From: Dolomedes plantarius
Taxonomy: Eukaryota > Arthropoda > Arachnida > Araneae > Dolomedidae
NCBI GenBank assembly: GCA_907164885.2
Contig: OU015500.1
Location: 56,000,159 to 56,064,158, forward strand
Direction of reading: 5' to 3'
DNA length: 64,000 nucleotides
The position numbers and the translations under genes are program-made. The notes below the pieces were generated by a model. It worked only from the letters and a program-made list of their open reading frames with translations. It searched no databases and was not told where the DNA came from. Numbering within the stretch: the first letter of the stretch is position 1; each line of letters starts with the position of its first letter. Below, in pieces: positions 32,697-45,115 of the stretch.

Positions 32697-32699
<3 letters not shown>
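32245..32699. repeat. Fold-back repeat ending in a mariner-type terminus
   Basis: Three related blocks: A (about 32260-32415, plus), B (about 32416-32545, inverted) and C (about 32546-32699, plus). A and C are direct repeats (TCTATTGATACATTTTGGA, TGACCAGTGGTTCTTTTTT, GGACTTTAATTATGGACACC). A and B form a near-perfect palindrome centred near 32416. Block C ends GGACACCCTGTATA in a TA tract, as Tc1/mariner MITE termini do. This is probably two MITE insertions or a nested palindromic MITE. Confidence 0.7.

Positions 32700-32753
<54 letters not shown>
32698..32753. repeat. (TA)n microsatellite
   Basis: TA tract between the fold-back repeat and the left end of the Tigger element. Confidence 0.95.
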
Positions 32754-32756
<3 letters not shown>

Positions 32757-34299
32757 TTGGCTCTCTGTTTAACGACGCTCTACTTAACGACGATCTCTAT
32801 TTAAAGACGATATTCCCATGTCCCGGTCCCTCCGACGTAAAAAAATTCTATTTAAAGACGACGTTGTTTCTGTTTAACGACGATTTTTTTTCCTGATAAA
32901 CCTTTTCTTTAACATTTTATCTGAAGGAGGGGAACCTTCTGTGGGGGGAAAACAAATTTGGTTTCAATAACAGACCCGGAATTTCGTTGATGTTTGCAAT
33001 CTTGCAATCATAGACTTGTTGCAGTGGGAAAAACGGGGGGGAGGTGGAAATCGGAAGATCGAATATTCATTCAGGGAGCTCTTAGTGCGGGAGCTGAATC
33101 ACTCTATTGTCCCTACCATCTGTTATTATGTGACTTACGAACTATTCAATAGCATCAGTCTCTCATTCCTTCCGGGAAGAAGATGTTCATGTTTAGAGAA
33201 TTCGTGGTTGTGTGTAGGAGCTCATTCCAGTACGAATACTAGTTGAGCAGAGCAAAATAGCATCAAAGTGAAAGCATCTTAAGCTACACGAAAAGGTGGA
33301 GATATTGAAGAATGGGAAGAAAGTGTTAGAATAACAAAAGTCCAATTCGCAAGACAATTCCAGCTTCCCGAGTCTACTCTCAAAGGCATTTTAGAAAGCA
33401 AAGAGAAAATTCTTGAAGCAGCATAAAAATTTGGTTTGGGATCCAAATCCAAACGGTAGAAAATTCAATGTGGCCGATCAGAAGAGTTTGATAAGGTAGT
33501 CCTGAAACGAGCATCCATTAATGAACAATACGGCTGACAGTATGAAAAATAGAAAATTTACGATCTTGGAAGTAATGCACATGTTAACATCAGAATGGAA
33601 AGAATTTTCTTCATCCACAATAAAAAACTCCTTTCCCGTTGCTGGAATTCACAAAGTACTTGTAGTGAAACTGCAGAGCACGGATGTAGAAATTAATGAA
33701 GACGACATTACCCCTGAAGAATGGAGAAGTCTTGTTGTAGATGAGGATGTTTCAATTCAAGATTTCTACAATTGTGATGAATGTGTTTTAACAACAGATT
33801 ACAGAAATGTAGAACAAATTTATGAAGATATAGTAAACGAAAACACAGTATCAGACGAAGAAGGTGAAGTTGAAGACACGGAAAACGAGACAATGCCACC
33901 GTCTTACACAGATGCAACTTCTGCTCTAGATGTTCTCCGACGCTATATTACATCGAATATGGAAAATGACACATTTAAAATTTTAGGAAATCTAGAAAAG
34001 AGAATAACGAACACAAAGGCGAAAAATGAAGCAATCAACACTTTTTGACATTTTTAAAACCTAATTTATTGTATTGTTTGTATTCTTTTTTAAATGTAAT
34101 TTAAAATAACTTTTTATGAATAAAATAGTAACGACAATAAAAATAACGTTTTTAAACACCCCAGTATATTAAGAAATATATTGACAGTCCTAAGCCTGAG
34201 TGAAAAAAATATTATTTTTTCACAAATTCTGCTTAAGGACGATCTCTACTTAAGGACGATTTTTCACGGTCCCTTCAAAGTCGTTAAACAGAGAGCCAA

Positions 34300-34302
<3 letters not shown>
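32754..34302 (+). mobile_element. Tigger/pogo transposon, internally deleted
   Basis: CAGTTGGCTCTCTGTTTAAC at the left and its exact inverse at the right end. Repeated ACGACGATCTCTAYTTAA motifs lie inside each terminus. TA is present on both sides, within (TA)n tracts (32752-32753 and 34303-34304). It is 1549 bp; complete Tigger elements are about 2.4 kb or more. The missing part is the catalytic domain. Confidence 0.9.
33281..34048 (+). pseudogene. Tigger transposase with the catalytic core deleted
   Basis: The N-terminus is legible across frame changes: KHLKLHEKVEILKNGKKV (first CENP-B-type helix-turn-helix), then FARQFQLPESTLKGIL and KEKILEA, then the second DNA-binding part near 33475 (SEEFDKVVLKRASIN). 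It then joins a 175-codon open frame (33521-34048) of the C-terminal family tail, with FTILEVMHMLTSEWKEFSS, TIKNSFPVAGIH and the acidic DDITPEEWRSL and DEDVSIQDF regions. The DDE nuclease between them is absent. The open tail frame is what remains after deletion, not evidence of a working protein. Confidence 0.8.

Positions 34303-34385
<83 letters not shown>
34303..34385. repeat. (TA)n microsatellite
   Basis: TA tract beginning at the right target duplication of the Tigger element. Confidence 0.95.
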
Positions 34386-35119
<734 letters not shown>

Positions 35120-35293
35120 GTCCGAAATGGCCATCTCATGAAATAGTAGCTTACATCGTGGCCGGAAATAAGAAAATCATCTTCAGGAACAAAGGCATTT
35201 ATTAAAGAATAAAATAGCACATCTTATCCAGTTCGAGTCAGTCCAGCGTCTATAGTAAGAGTGCCAAAATACAATTAGCTCAGAGAGGTTGCC

Positions 35294-35418
35294 AGAATTC
35301 GCGGAGGAAGTTAGTGTGTGGAAAGGCGAGGCGTTTCGCCAAAGAGTAGAAAAAGGGGTTACCAGAACAGAGATAAAGTTCAGAATGGGTGATATAAGTA
35401 GTTAGTAATATTATCACA
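35294..35418 (-). repeat. 3' LTR (visible part) of the Gypsy element
   Basis: About 125 bp matching 41123-41247 (GGAGGAAGTTAGTG, AAAGGCGAGGC, GAGATAAAGTTCAGAATGG, TAATATTATCACA). Read on the minus strand it starts TGTGATAATATTAC, and a G-rich polypurine tract (GGGGGGAGGATATTC) lies directly outside (35419-35433). Confidence 0.75.
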
Positions 35419-35434
35419 GAATATCCTCCCCCCA

Positions 35435-36739
35435 TCTAAAATGGATTGGAGCCGCGGCCGTCGACTCCACGACACTCCAGATATTGAGAACATGAAAATT
35501 TTTAGTTAGAATATTAGGTTGAAGCTGTCTCGAAAATCACAAATTTGTATGTTAAAATGTACAATTGAAAAACATAATAATATGGCATAATATTAAAAAA
35601 CAAATAGCGGGAGAAAAATAAAATGGAATGGTACACTTATATGAAAATACTAATAACAACATATGTAAAGACGTTTCAAATACAGATAGGTACAAGTAAA
35701 AATATTGTGGAGGTCTCTGTCCCTGACATGTGTATCACAGTCTGAACAGTTTTCGGAGTCCTGGACGGGTACAGTTCAACTTGAAAAACTCTCAAAAGTT
35801 ATTTTTATTCACAGTCTTTAATCGTAGTATTGTTTAGTCGTTTTGGAGATCTCCTGTGGTGTAGTACTTTTTAGAAAAATAATGTTCTTGGTTTTTTATT
35901 GTCTGTTCCACATTAGTTATTCACTTTTATTTAAACAAAACACTTTCTATATTTTATTTTTTTATCATTGGTTTTCAATTTAAATTTTTTCTCTTGATCA
36001 TGTACACAAAAATATTAAAAGTTCTTTCAGCAATTAGTAGAATAAATTTACCAAATGCTGTCAAAATTAACTTTCAACATCAATACCAAATGTCTGGTAC
36101 CTGATGTTGCAAACATTCGAACAAAAATACAAATTCCAACAATTGACTCTTACATTCAACTGTTGTGAAGAATTAAAAAAAATTAAGACAATACAAACTT
36201 AAATTTGAGGTATGTGACCTGTTGTGAGTACATCCTCGTGAACGTTTACCAAAGGAAAGGTGCTTCCCAACTAAAACTCAAGTTGAGCAAACTGCATAAA
36301 TGAAAAGGGGCAGGCAAGTTTCTCAAACATGAGAGGGAAAGGCAACTGTTCAAAGGGATCATTTGAACAGTGCGAAGAACTAGGGAGGACAGTGGGTGGA
36401 AACCCCAGTATAAAAATCAATAATATTTATCTAGTACATAGTATTTTTCATATAAATTGTAGTAAGCTTCAAAAAGTAAAAAATTATGTGAGTTTCACTT
36501 ACACTCACGGGGTTTCTTCAAAATTAACTAGGATGGCGATAGGACAGGAATGCTAAAATAGAAAGATTAAGGATAGCTGAATGATTTTCATATTGGTGAT
36601 TTATTCGTGGTATAGTTTGAACTTCCAGGTGAATAGCAAAATCTCAGTTTTGATGAATGAACAATTTCAGTGGGTTTTTTCGTGTGGTAATTTTCTTATC
36701 AATTTCATAATTAACTTCAGATAATTTATTAATAATCTG
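35435..36739 (-). other. Gypsy region between integrase and 3' LTR
   Basis: About 1.3 kb with no envelope-like or other coding region that I can support. It starts (at the LTR side) with a GC-rich patch (GAGCCGCGGCCGTCGACTCC). Confidence 0.5.
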
Positions 36740-37630
36740 TTAAGGTCCTGAATAAGGAGAGTTCAACTTTCTAGTGTTTGGGTATTCGAATTCCTCATAT
36801 ATTACTAAGTCTCCAGGTGGAAATTTAGTTTCTTCAAATCTTGTATCATATCTCGACTTATTTTTCTGGTGGTATTCAAGAGTTCTGGTTTTAGCTAAAG
36901 TTCTTACTTCATTAAGTGGAGGATAAGTATTTTGGTCAATTGGAGAATCAAAAGGAAGTTTGCCAAATAATAAGTAGGCAGGAGTGAACTTAATTACGCT
37001 GTGAGGTGAGATGTTATATTCAGTAACAACTTGCTCTAGCACTTTTGTCCACGGAACCTTTTTAGAAGTAGCTTTTACGTTACCTTTTAGGAGGTTTACA
37101 AGGGATTGGTTTACCCTCTACACTTTTCCGTTGGTCTGGGGATGATGAGAAGAAGTCCAAAGTTGTTTCACATTATGGTTTTTAAGAAATTTTTTGATTC
37201 TAGATGATGTAAAAGCTGCGTTTCTATCGCTAAACACTTTCTCTGGAATTTGCACATTAAAAATTTGACTTAGACAATTAGGAAATGTTTCTGAAGTTAC
37301 GCTCTTTGAGGGAAATGCCAATATATAACGGGTTGCATGATCAATCACTATATGCAAGTATTTTTTGGTTCAGTTGTAATAATTAAACCCTCCTACTGTA
37401 TCAATAGATAAACATTCAAAAGGTTGGTCATGTGAGGTCACTTCTTGCAGGAGTCCAAATCGTTTCTGTTTTTTCTTTTTATTTAACTAGAAAGTATGAC
37501 AATGTTTCACGAAATTTCCTATATTTTCACTAATATGGGGCCAATAATATTGAGGGGTAATTAAATTTAGCGTAATTTGAACTCCTGGATGTCAGAAATT
37601 TTCATGGGTATTAGTTAACATTTTTAATCT
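36740..37630 (-). pseudogene. Gypsy integrase, catalytic Glu replaced by stop
   Basis: Follows RNase H directly. Pieces in order: remnant zinc-binding stretch near 37470-37600; first catalytic Asp in LSIDTVGGF (about 37400); HATRYILAF; second Asp in VFSDRNAAF; HHPQTNGKV followed by TAG at 37118-37120 exactly where the family has the catalytic Glu of VER; then RVNQSLVNLLKG, TEYNISPHSV and the LLFGKLPFDSP tail, ending near 36740. The stop is a single-base change from GAG or a similar Glu codon. This copy cannot integrate DNA. Confidence 0.8.
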
Positions 37631-38257
37631 TAAGGATTTAGGTACTAAAATTTTACAAAAGTTCTTTTTCTTAATTACCATCGTGTCATTAAATTTTTTA
37701 TAATTTTTACCACACACATTGTCAATTTTCTGTTGTTGAATTATTTCATTCTTATCTAGTAAATGTACACAGTGTTGGAGATGTTGAGAAACGTGATGTC
37801 TTGAAAGCATATCCACCTCAATGTTGGTAGAACCCTTCTGATATCTAATTTCGCAATCATACATGCTCAATTTAAGGGACCAGCGGAATAACCTACCCTT
37901 TAAATTTTTAACATTTTTTAACCAAACAAGTGCCGCATGATCAGTATGTATGATAAATTTTTGCCCATAGAGATAATAATGAAATTTGTCTAATGCGTCA
38001 ACAATGCCTAAACATTCCAATTCTGCAATTGCATACTTCTTTTCATAATCTCTTAAAGTTCTAGAATGGTATAATACAGGGTGAAGAATATTATTTTCAT
38101 CTGGTTGCTTCAAAACAGCTCCAACAGCAGTTTGGGACGCATCAACATATAGGTGCCATGGTTTACTAGAATCGTATAACTGTAACACTGGTTTTGATAT
38201 TAAGATTTCTTTCAACTCATCAAAAGCTTGTTGACATGTTTCATCCCAATGCCACAC
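37592..38257 (-). pseudogene. Gypsy RNase H segment
   Basis: Open stretch holding the RT-linked RNase H: CQQAFDELKEIL, then LYVDASQTAVGAVL with the first catalytic Asp, HSRTLRDYEKKYAIAELECL with the Glu, IHTDHAALVWL with the Asp, and VDMLSRH. It removes RNA from RNA-DNA hybrids. It is in one frame for 221 codons, but is joined to broken reverse transcriptase upstream and broken integrase downstream. Confidence 0.85.
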
Positions 38258-38439
38258 AACATTCTTTTTCAGTAATCTATTAAGAGGAGCTCAAATTTTG
38301 GCATAGTTGGGAATGAATCGGCGATAAATATTTACACTAGCGAGAACTCTTTGTAAATCTTTGGTATTATTAGGATTTTTCAATTTTTTAATAGTTTCAA
38401 TATTATGATTATCAGGAATTACTTTGCCATTTTTTACTT

Positions 38440-39700
38440 CATAACCTAGAAATTTTATCTGACTTTAGCAAACACACATTTCCCTTGGTTTAATTTCATA
38501 TTTTCTCTTTTAAACACTTCAAATAATATACTTAAATATTCCAAATGTTCTTTAGCAGAAGAAGAATAGACAATTATATCATCAAAGTAGTTACATGCAA
38601 AATCAATTTTGTTTTTTGTTAAAATTCGCCAAATGGTTCTGTTAAAAATGGCTGGAGCATTTTTTTGCCCAAAGGGGAGCCTTAGCCACTCGAATAACCC
38701 AAAGTTTGTTCAGAAAGCCAGCTTTTCAGTATCTGCGGGGTGAATGGGAATATGCCAGAAACAAGATCTGGGGTCATGGGTAGAAAAAATTTTGGCGTTA
38801 CTCAATTTACCTAATAAAGTATCAATTCTGGGCAATGGTTCTGCATCTGTTTTAGTAAGGGAATTCAAATTTCGATAATAATCAATGCACAATCTCGTTT
38901 TCTTACTCTCCTCACGTTTGAGTACCAAGCACACAGGTGAACTGTATGGGCTGCAACTTTCTTAATTATATCTGCTTACAACAATTGATCAATTTGTGAT
39001 TTAATTTCCTCCTCTTCCTTAGGGGAAGTTCTATAGCGTCTTAGAGAAACAGGTAAGTTAAATGTTAAAATAATTCTTTTGGGGTTCAATATTAATACAA
39101 CCAACATCATATTTACTTTTGGAAAATACAGATGATCTTTCAATTAATTTCAAGTTTTCTAAATTATTTTCTTTTCGACTAGGATTCTGAGAAACAACGT
39201 TGGTTACAGAGTCAACAGTTTTAGGTATGGTATCATTTAGAATTATATTCGCATTATCATTTTCATAGTTATTTTGTACAAAATGCTCAGGTTGAGGACT
39301 GGACTTATTTTGGCAATAGAACAGTCCACCTTGGAATCGAATATGAAGTGACATATTTGCTTTTGGCATATCACATTCATAATTAATTAATACAGATTTT
39401 TGTTTTACCTTTATGTTTTTACAATCAATATCAATTTCATAAATTTTACATTCATTTAGACCTAATATTACATAATCCAAGTTATTGTCAATTACATATA
39501 ACACAATATCTCTGATAATTTGACCAATTTTCCTCTTAACCTTACATATTTTGTTCATTACAATATGGCCTTGTGTTTGTACAACTTTTATACCTCTTAC
39601 TCTGGTTATTTTCAAATTTAACTGTCGAGCAGTTCTGGTGGATATCACTTACAGAGTTGTGCCACTGTCCATGACGCAGTCTACATATTTATTGCTTTAC
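38440..39700 (-). pseudogene. Gypsy protease and reverse transcriptase
   Basis: Protease: DSGTTL then an in-frame TAA, then VISTRTARQLNL (about 39630-39690), with the ILGLNECK motif downstream. After a linker, the polymerase start reads SVFSKSKYDVGCI. Reverse transcriptase pieces: TRLCIDYYRNLNSLTK, PLPRIDTLL, FSTHDPRSCFWHIPI (the family Asp-Leu is Asp-Pro here) and LPFGQKNAPAIF. The active-site motif is YFDDII (about 38575-38592), versus the usual YLDD or YVDD. Stops and frameshifts separate these blocks, so no continuous enzyme can be made. Confidence 0.8.
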
Positions 39701-39723
39701 AAATAACCCGACACCTTCAATAG

Positions 39724-40680
39724 TCAGGGATTAGAAGTATTCTCTAAGGGTGGTTCAATTACAAGGAGTGAAGTCCTTTCATTATCAGCTCTTTCCATTC
39801 TAAATGGACAAATTTGATGCCAATGAAAAGCATTTGGAATACCTCTCTCTGTACACATTCTACATGAAGTGGGAGACAAAGTGAGTGAGTTATAATTATG
39901 ATGGCTAGAAAATCTAGGGTTATTGCTCCGATAGTTAGGATTAGATGGTCTTTGGTATCGGTAGTAATTGTGAGGTCTCTGGTAAGTATTTTTCCTCGGG
40001 GCATAGATTCTAACATCATTTGTATATCTTGGTACATCTGACCTATTCGAAGTTTGGGAATCATTCCTAAAGTGATCATTTCTGTTTTGAATTTGGGGAG
40101 TTCTAAGAAAGGGAGTTACATATTTGAGCGAGTCATTACTAGGTTGTGGATTCTCTCTTATTTTTACCAGTCTGTGAGCTTCGTTAAGCCAAGCAATTGG
40201 GTCAGCAGGGGAATTAATGGTCATTAGTGATTTTAGTTGCCTGGGGAGGCCATCAGTTAAACCCTCCATGATCATTTCACTTCTTACATTTAACTTTTTC
40301 CTGATTTCTAATTTTCTCCTGAAATATTTTGTAATATCATCATTGTTTTCATTAAATTTTAACCCTGCAAAATCACTAAAGGTAGTTAAGGTAGTGGTGA
40401 AAAAATTTTCTTTTAACACTGTCACTAATTTTGTAAAATTATTAATTAGATAACAATTTTGAATATAAACGTTAAGTGCTTCTCCTTTTAAAAAACGTGA
40501 AAATTGTTTTAATTTCCATTCCTCATCTTTGTTTTCCTCGATATATTTATAGTTAAAATACGATAATCATGAATCTATATCTATAGTGCCATCTTCAAAG
40601 GGCGCAATGTTAATTTCGGTTTCAACATTCGAACTTCTAAAAGAGTCATCACAATCAACATTTACTTTCGCAGTGTTCAT
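39724..40680 (-). pseudogene. Gypsy Gag with one early stop
   Basis: ATG at 40680 (minus) reads MNTAKVNVDCDDSF, with a TGA at about 40567-40569 (after IDIDS). The same frame continues through KQFSRFLKGEAL, then FFTTTLTTFSDFAG, RRKLEIRKKLNV and MIMEGLTDGLPRQLKSL to stop 39724. It is a Gag capsid-type helical protein followed by an Arg/Asn/Tyr-rich basic region and one Cys/His knuckle (CRMCTERGIPNAFHWHQIC). Only the TGA interrupts it in the part I read. Confidence 0.75.
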
Positions 40681-41122
40681 CTTGCTTCACTTATGATATT
40701 ATAAATTACAAAAAGAATAATATAGTAACTGATCTGTTTATAACACCTTCTTTTGTAACATAATATACAGTAAATTAATCCAAAGCGAAACTAGTGTAGA
40801 ACAAAGACATTTAAAAGAGTAACATTTTAAAGAGTAAAACCCACTGATGGTGAACTTGAAATATAGCTTATATGAGCTTCCACGATTCCACTGTGCAGCG
40901 TTCGGTGTTCACACAGGGAATTAAAACTGTAATTCTCTTGAAAATAAATTTGAGATGATTGTCGCTCGCACACAAAAATTTGAAACACTTCTTGGAGACT
41001 TGGAGTTGATTACAGATGTATCATCACTGGTAACTTTCTTCTTTCAGGATGGCGCATTCCGAGACGAAAAATGGTGAGGTCAAGCGAGAAACGAAATTGG
41101 AATTCTTGAACAATGGCATTCT

Positions 41123-42496
<1,374 letters not shown>

Positions 42497-43360
42497 CAGG
42501 GTGATTCCTAGTTCATGGTACAAACTTTAAGGATTGGTACGGTACACTGTAATAATCATTTATTGTACAGGAATGTATGGGGTAGGTGAAGCGTTGAAGC
42601 ACAGACAAGGGAAAAGACATGAAAAATGGGGTGATTGCTTGGTTCCATTGAGAACAGGTGGTGGCTTGCCGCGCATAAGCATTATGCATCTGCTGGAACA
42701 TACCATTCTTGATTGCGATGTCGTCCGTAATGGGAGACTTTACGAATGCCGAAAAAGCAGACATGCATCTCATGTACGGCCGTGCAAAGGTCAATGGCAG
42801 AGCTGCGCTACGAATGTATCAGGAGCGCTTTCCTCATAGACGAATGCCGACCGACTGTAGGATTCAGAAGGATGGGGTGCCAGTCCATTTTAACACAGTT
42901 GTGCGCAATTACTTGGATACCGCTTTTGGGGCGCGATGGATTGGCCCTGCTGAACCAGTCCCTTGGCCACCCTCGATCTTCCGATTTCTCGAGCTTTGAT
43001 AACTTCTTATGGTAACATCAGAAGAGTCTCGTTTATGCAATTCCAGTTGACTCTGTTGTGGATCTCTTGGCACGAATATCCGTATGGTACACGTGTGCGT
43101 GAAATGCCTGGTATCTTTGAAACTGTACTCCATCGACGCTACCAAGCATGTATTTCTGTTGGTGGACGCAATTTTGAACACTTATTGTAAACATAGCACT
43201 TGTCGCTGTCAATAAACAATTTTTCTTTCCTGTTATGTATCTTCCGAGTGTTTGTGCTTCAACGCTTCATCTGTCCCCATACATTCCTATACAATAAATG
43301 ATTGTTACAGTGTACTGTACCAACCCTTAAAGTTTGTACCATGAATTAGGAATCACCCTG
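42497..43360 (+). mobile_element. Mariner-like element (DUF4817-type family), deleted
   Basis: CAGGGTGATTCCTAGTTCAT at the left and its near-exact inverse at the right. The inverted repeats run about 110 bp (GTACAAACTTTAAGG, CAATAATCATTTATTGTAC, TGAAGCGTTGAAGCACA). TA flanks both ends (42495-42496, 43361-43362). At 864 bp it is a deletion derivative; related complete copies like the one at 54102 are larger. Confidence 0.9.
42718..43190 (+). pseudogene. DUF4817-type mariner transposase, core deleted
   Basis: ATG 42718: MSSVMGDFTNAEKADMHLMY, then NGRAALRMYQERFPHRRMPT, the N-terminal helix-turn-helix (DUF4817-like). The frame then jumps to the C-terminal third: DGVPVHFNTVVRNYLDTAFG, GARWIGPAEPVPWP, a broken SPDFSSFDNFLW, then KSLVYAIPVDSVVDL across stops. 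It ends GGRNFEHLL and stop at 43188-43190. The first catalytic Asp region is deleted. It shares motif order with the transposase at 54849, which supports the assignment. Confidence 0.8.
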
Positions 43361-43362
43361 TA

Positions 43363-43420
<58 letters not shown>
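43363..43420. repeat. (TA)n(GA)n compound microsatellite
   Basis: Lies between two mobile elements, with GA repeats running into the next element. Confidence 0.9.
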
Positions 43421-43424
<4 letters not shown>

Positions 43425-43775
43425 AGATGGTGGGATTATGGACCCCCTTTTGTTTTTGGCTCACTGTGGTCATACCAAAGACTGATTTTTCATATTTTGG
43501 GGATCTAACCTCTTCCATAACTCATCCTCTAAACATCCTTAAGTGGATTTTCCATTAAATAAAATTTTTAGATGTATACAATCACATAAGTAAAAAAGTT
43601 AAAACTTGCAGATGACCCAAAGTGGAGGGTAATATGGACCCCCCCCACCTTTTTTACCAAAAAAAATCATTTATATATTCATTAAACAGCTGGAAATAAA
43701 AAATAGAAAAGTTTTCAAATGGAAAAGTGAAAGAAAGATAATATTTTATTAAACAGCTGGATCATCGAATATTAT

Positions 43776-44395
43776 CTATATCAAAAAAACTTCAATTTTG
43801 GCTACAAAAGTCACAAATATAAACTCAACTGACCAGTCTCTCCCTGCTGCTTCGTTTATGAAAGTGTGGGGGATATTATTGTGTTGAGCCAACTGGAACG
43901 CCAATTTCCTCACATCTTGTTGAGTGAGACCGTGAAATACTGACTTCATCTCTAGCAAATAGGCCACTAACTCTGCTTCGGTGTAATCTGGTAAAACAGG
44001 CTTCCTCCCTAGTTTTTGTGCCAGGTGATGGCCGAATGCCTAGGGCACTGGCATTTGGTCCAGATCCTGTGGGTTCGAGTCCCACTGATTGCATGGATGT
44101 TTGTAACCGTTCTGAATCGGCTTTAAACGTTAGGTCCCGGTCTAATTAGCCCTTTTATAACAAAAGTTGACCGTAGCGCTCCAAACCAAAGCCAAACCCT
44201 TGTTTTTGTATAACCAAACCTGCTGCTGGATTATCCACTTATGAAGCCAATAATCTCAAATTTATTCTTGATACACCAAACACTCTGGCAGCCTCCTTCA
44301 GTCCCATTTCTCCGCATCTTAGCTTCTGGATAGCCTCAACAATCTTCACCCTATCCCAACTTCTTCTGTGCGCTAAAGCTCCTTGATAGTGGGAG
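43776..44395 (-). pseudogene. Pogo-like transposase N-terminus, split by a SINE
   Basis: Minus-strand reading from about 44395: SWDRVKIVEAIQKLRCGEMG, then KEAARVFGVSRINLRLLAS, a pipsqueak/CENP-B-type helix-turn-helix, then a TAA, then VDNPAAGLVIQK. The SINE interrupts here. On its other side, the same frame resumes KLGRKPVLPDYTEAELVAYL, LEMKSVFHGLTQQDVRKLAF and EAAGRDWSVEFIF, the region before the nuclease. It stops at 43776. The DDE core is not found, so it is inactive. Confidence 0.75.
44020..44201. repeat. tRNA-derived SINE, family C, with exact target duplication
   Basis: 182 bp between perfect 8-bp duplications GTTTTTGT (44012-44019 and 44202-44209). The head holds box A (TGGCCGAATGCC with CTAGGGC) and box B (GGTTCGAGTCC, about 44071-44081). 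The T-arm pairs well (GTGGG/CCCAC). The body is unrelated to tRNA. It lies within a pogo-like coding frame that is continuous once the SINE and one duplication are ignored. Confidence 0.8.
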
Positions 44396-44939
44396 ATTTC
44401 TTCTCAACTTGCATTCTTAGCTTCCAGAATAATCGAAAAGGATTACAAAACATGAAAATAAAATGTATCACAATGAAATAATCTGTGAAATCGGATTTTC
44501 TCACTGAAACATTATTATTACATCATCGAAACCGGTTGTTGGTAATATGGACCCGAGTCCATAATACCAGCACCCATGGGGCCCATATTTCAAACCACGT
44601 CATCTTGGAAACAAACTCGTTTTTTACATTATGACTTTCATCGAACTTAATTTCGAACTAGCTCAAAAGGAACTTCATGTTGTGTAGAATAAGACACAGA
44701 AATCAGTTTTTACAAAACATAGTTGTAGATATGTAAAATATTCACTTTTACTTTCTTCAGAAAAAGTTTGAAAACTTCAAAAAGGAACAATTGGCTGCAG
44801 GACGTTATTTGCGAGAGAACTGGGGTCAGTGACCTTGATTATCCATTACAGCCACCTAGGGGATCTAGATAACAGATATAATTATCGGCTGCACCTGTGC
44901 ATAGGGCAGATATTAAGGGGGTCCATAATCCCACCTTCT

Positions 44940-44941
<2 letters not shown>

Positions 44942-45005
<64 letters not shown>

Positions 45006-45115
45006 CATATACATATATACCTGCATATATATATATATATATACATAAATACATATATACATATATACATACATATACATATATACCTACATATATATAT
45101 ATATATATATATATA
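44942..45115. repeat. Degenerate (TA)n microsatellite
   Basis: TA tract with CATA/TACC interruptions starting at the right target TA of the pogo-like element. An internal duplication of ACATACATATACATATATAC is visible. Confidence 0.9.

Larger units (their letters stand above)
43421..44941 (-). mobile_element. Pogo-like transposon remnant
   Basis: The left end contains GGTGGGATTATGGACCCCC and the right end its exact inverse, followed by TTCTCC and TA. Encodes the N-terminal part of a pogo/Tigger-type transposase on the minus strand. The catalytic part is missing. A tRNA-derived SINE has inserted into the coding sequence. Both outer edges lie in TA/GA microsatellites, and the left limit is blurred by GA repeats. 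Confidence 0.75.

Noticed and set aside
35435..36739. Envelope gene between Gypsy integrase and 3' LTR
   Set aside because: No frame on the minus strand of useful length, signal peptide or membrane segment; the region reads as non-coding.
42534..42839. 101-codon frame at the left of the deleted mariner
   Set aside because: Starts inside the terminal repeat and runs out of frame with the transposase motifs at 42718.
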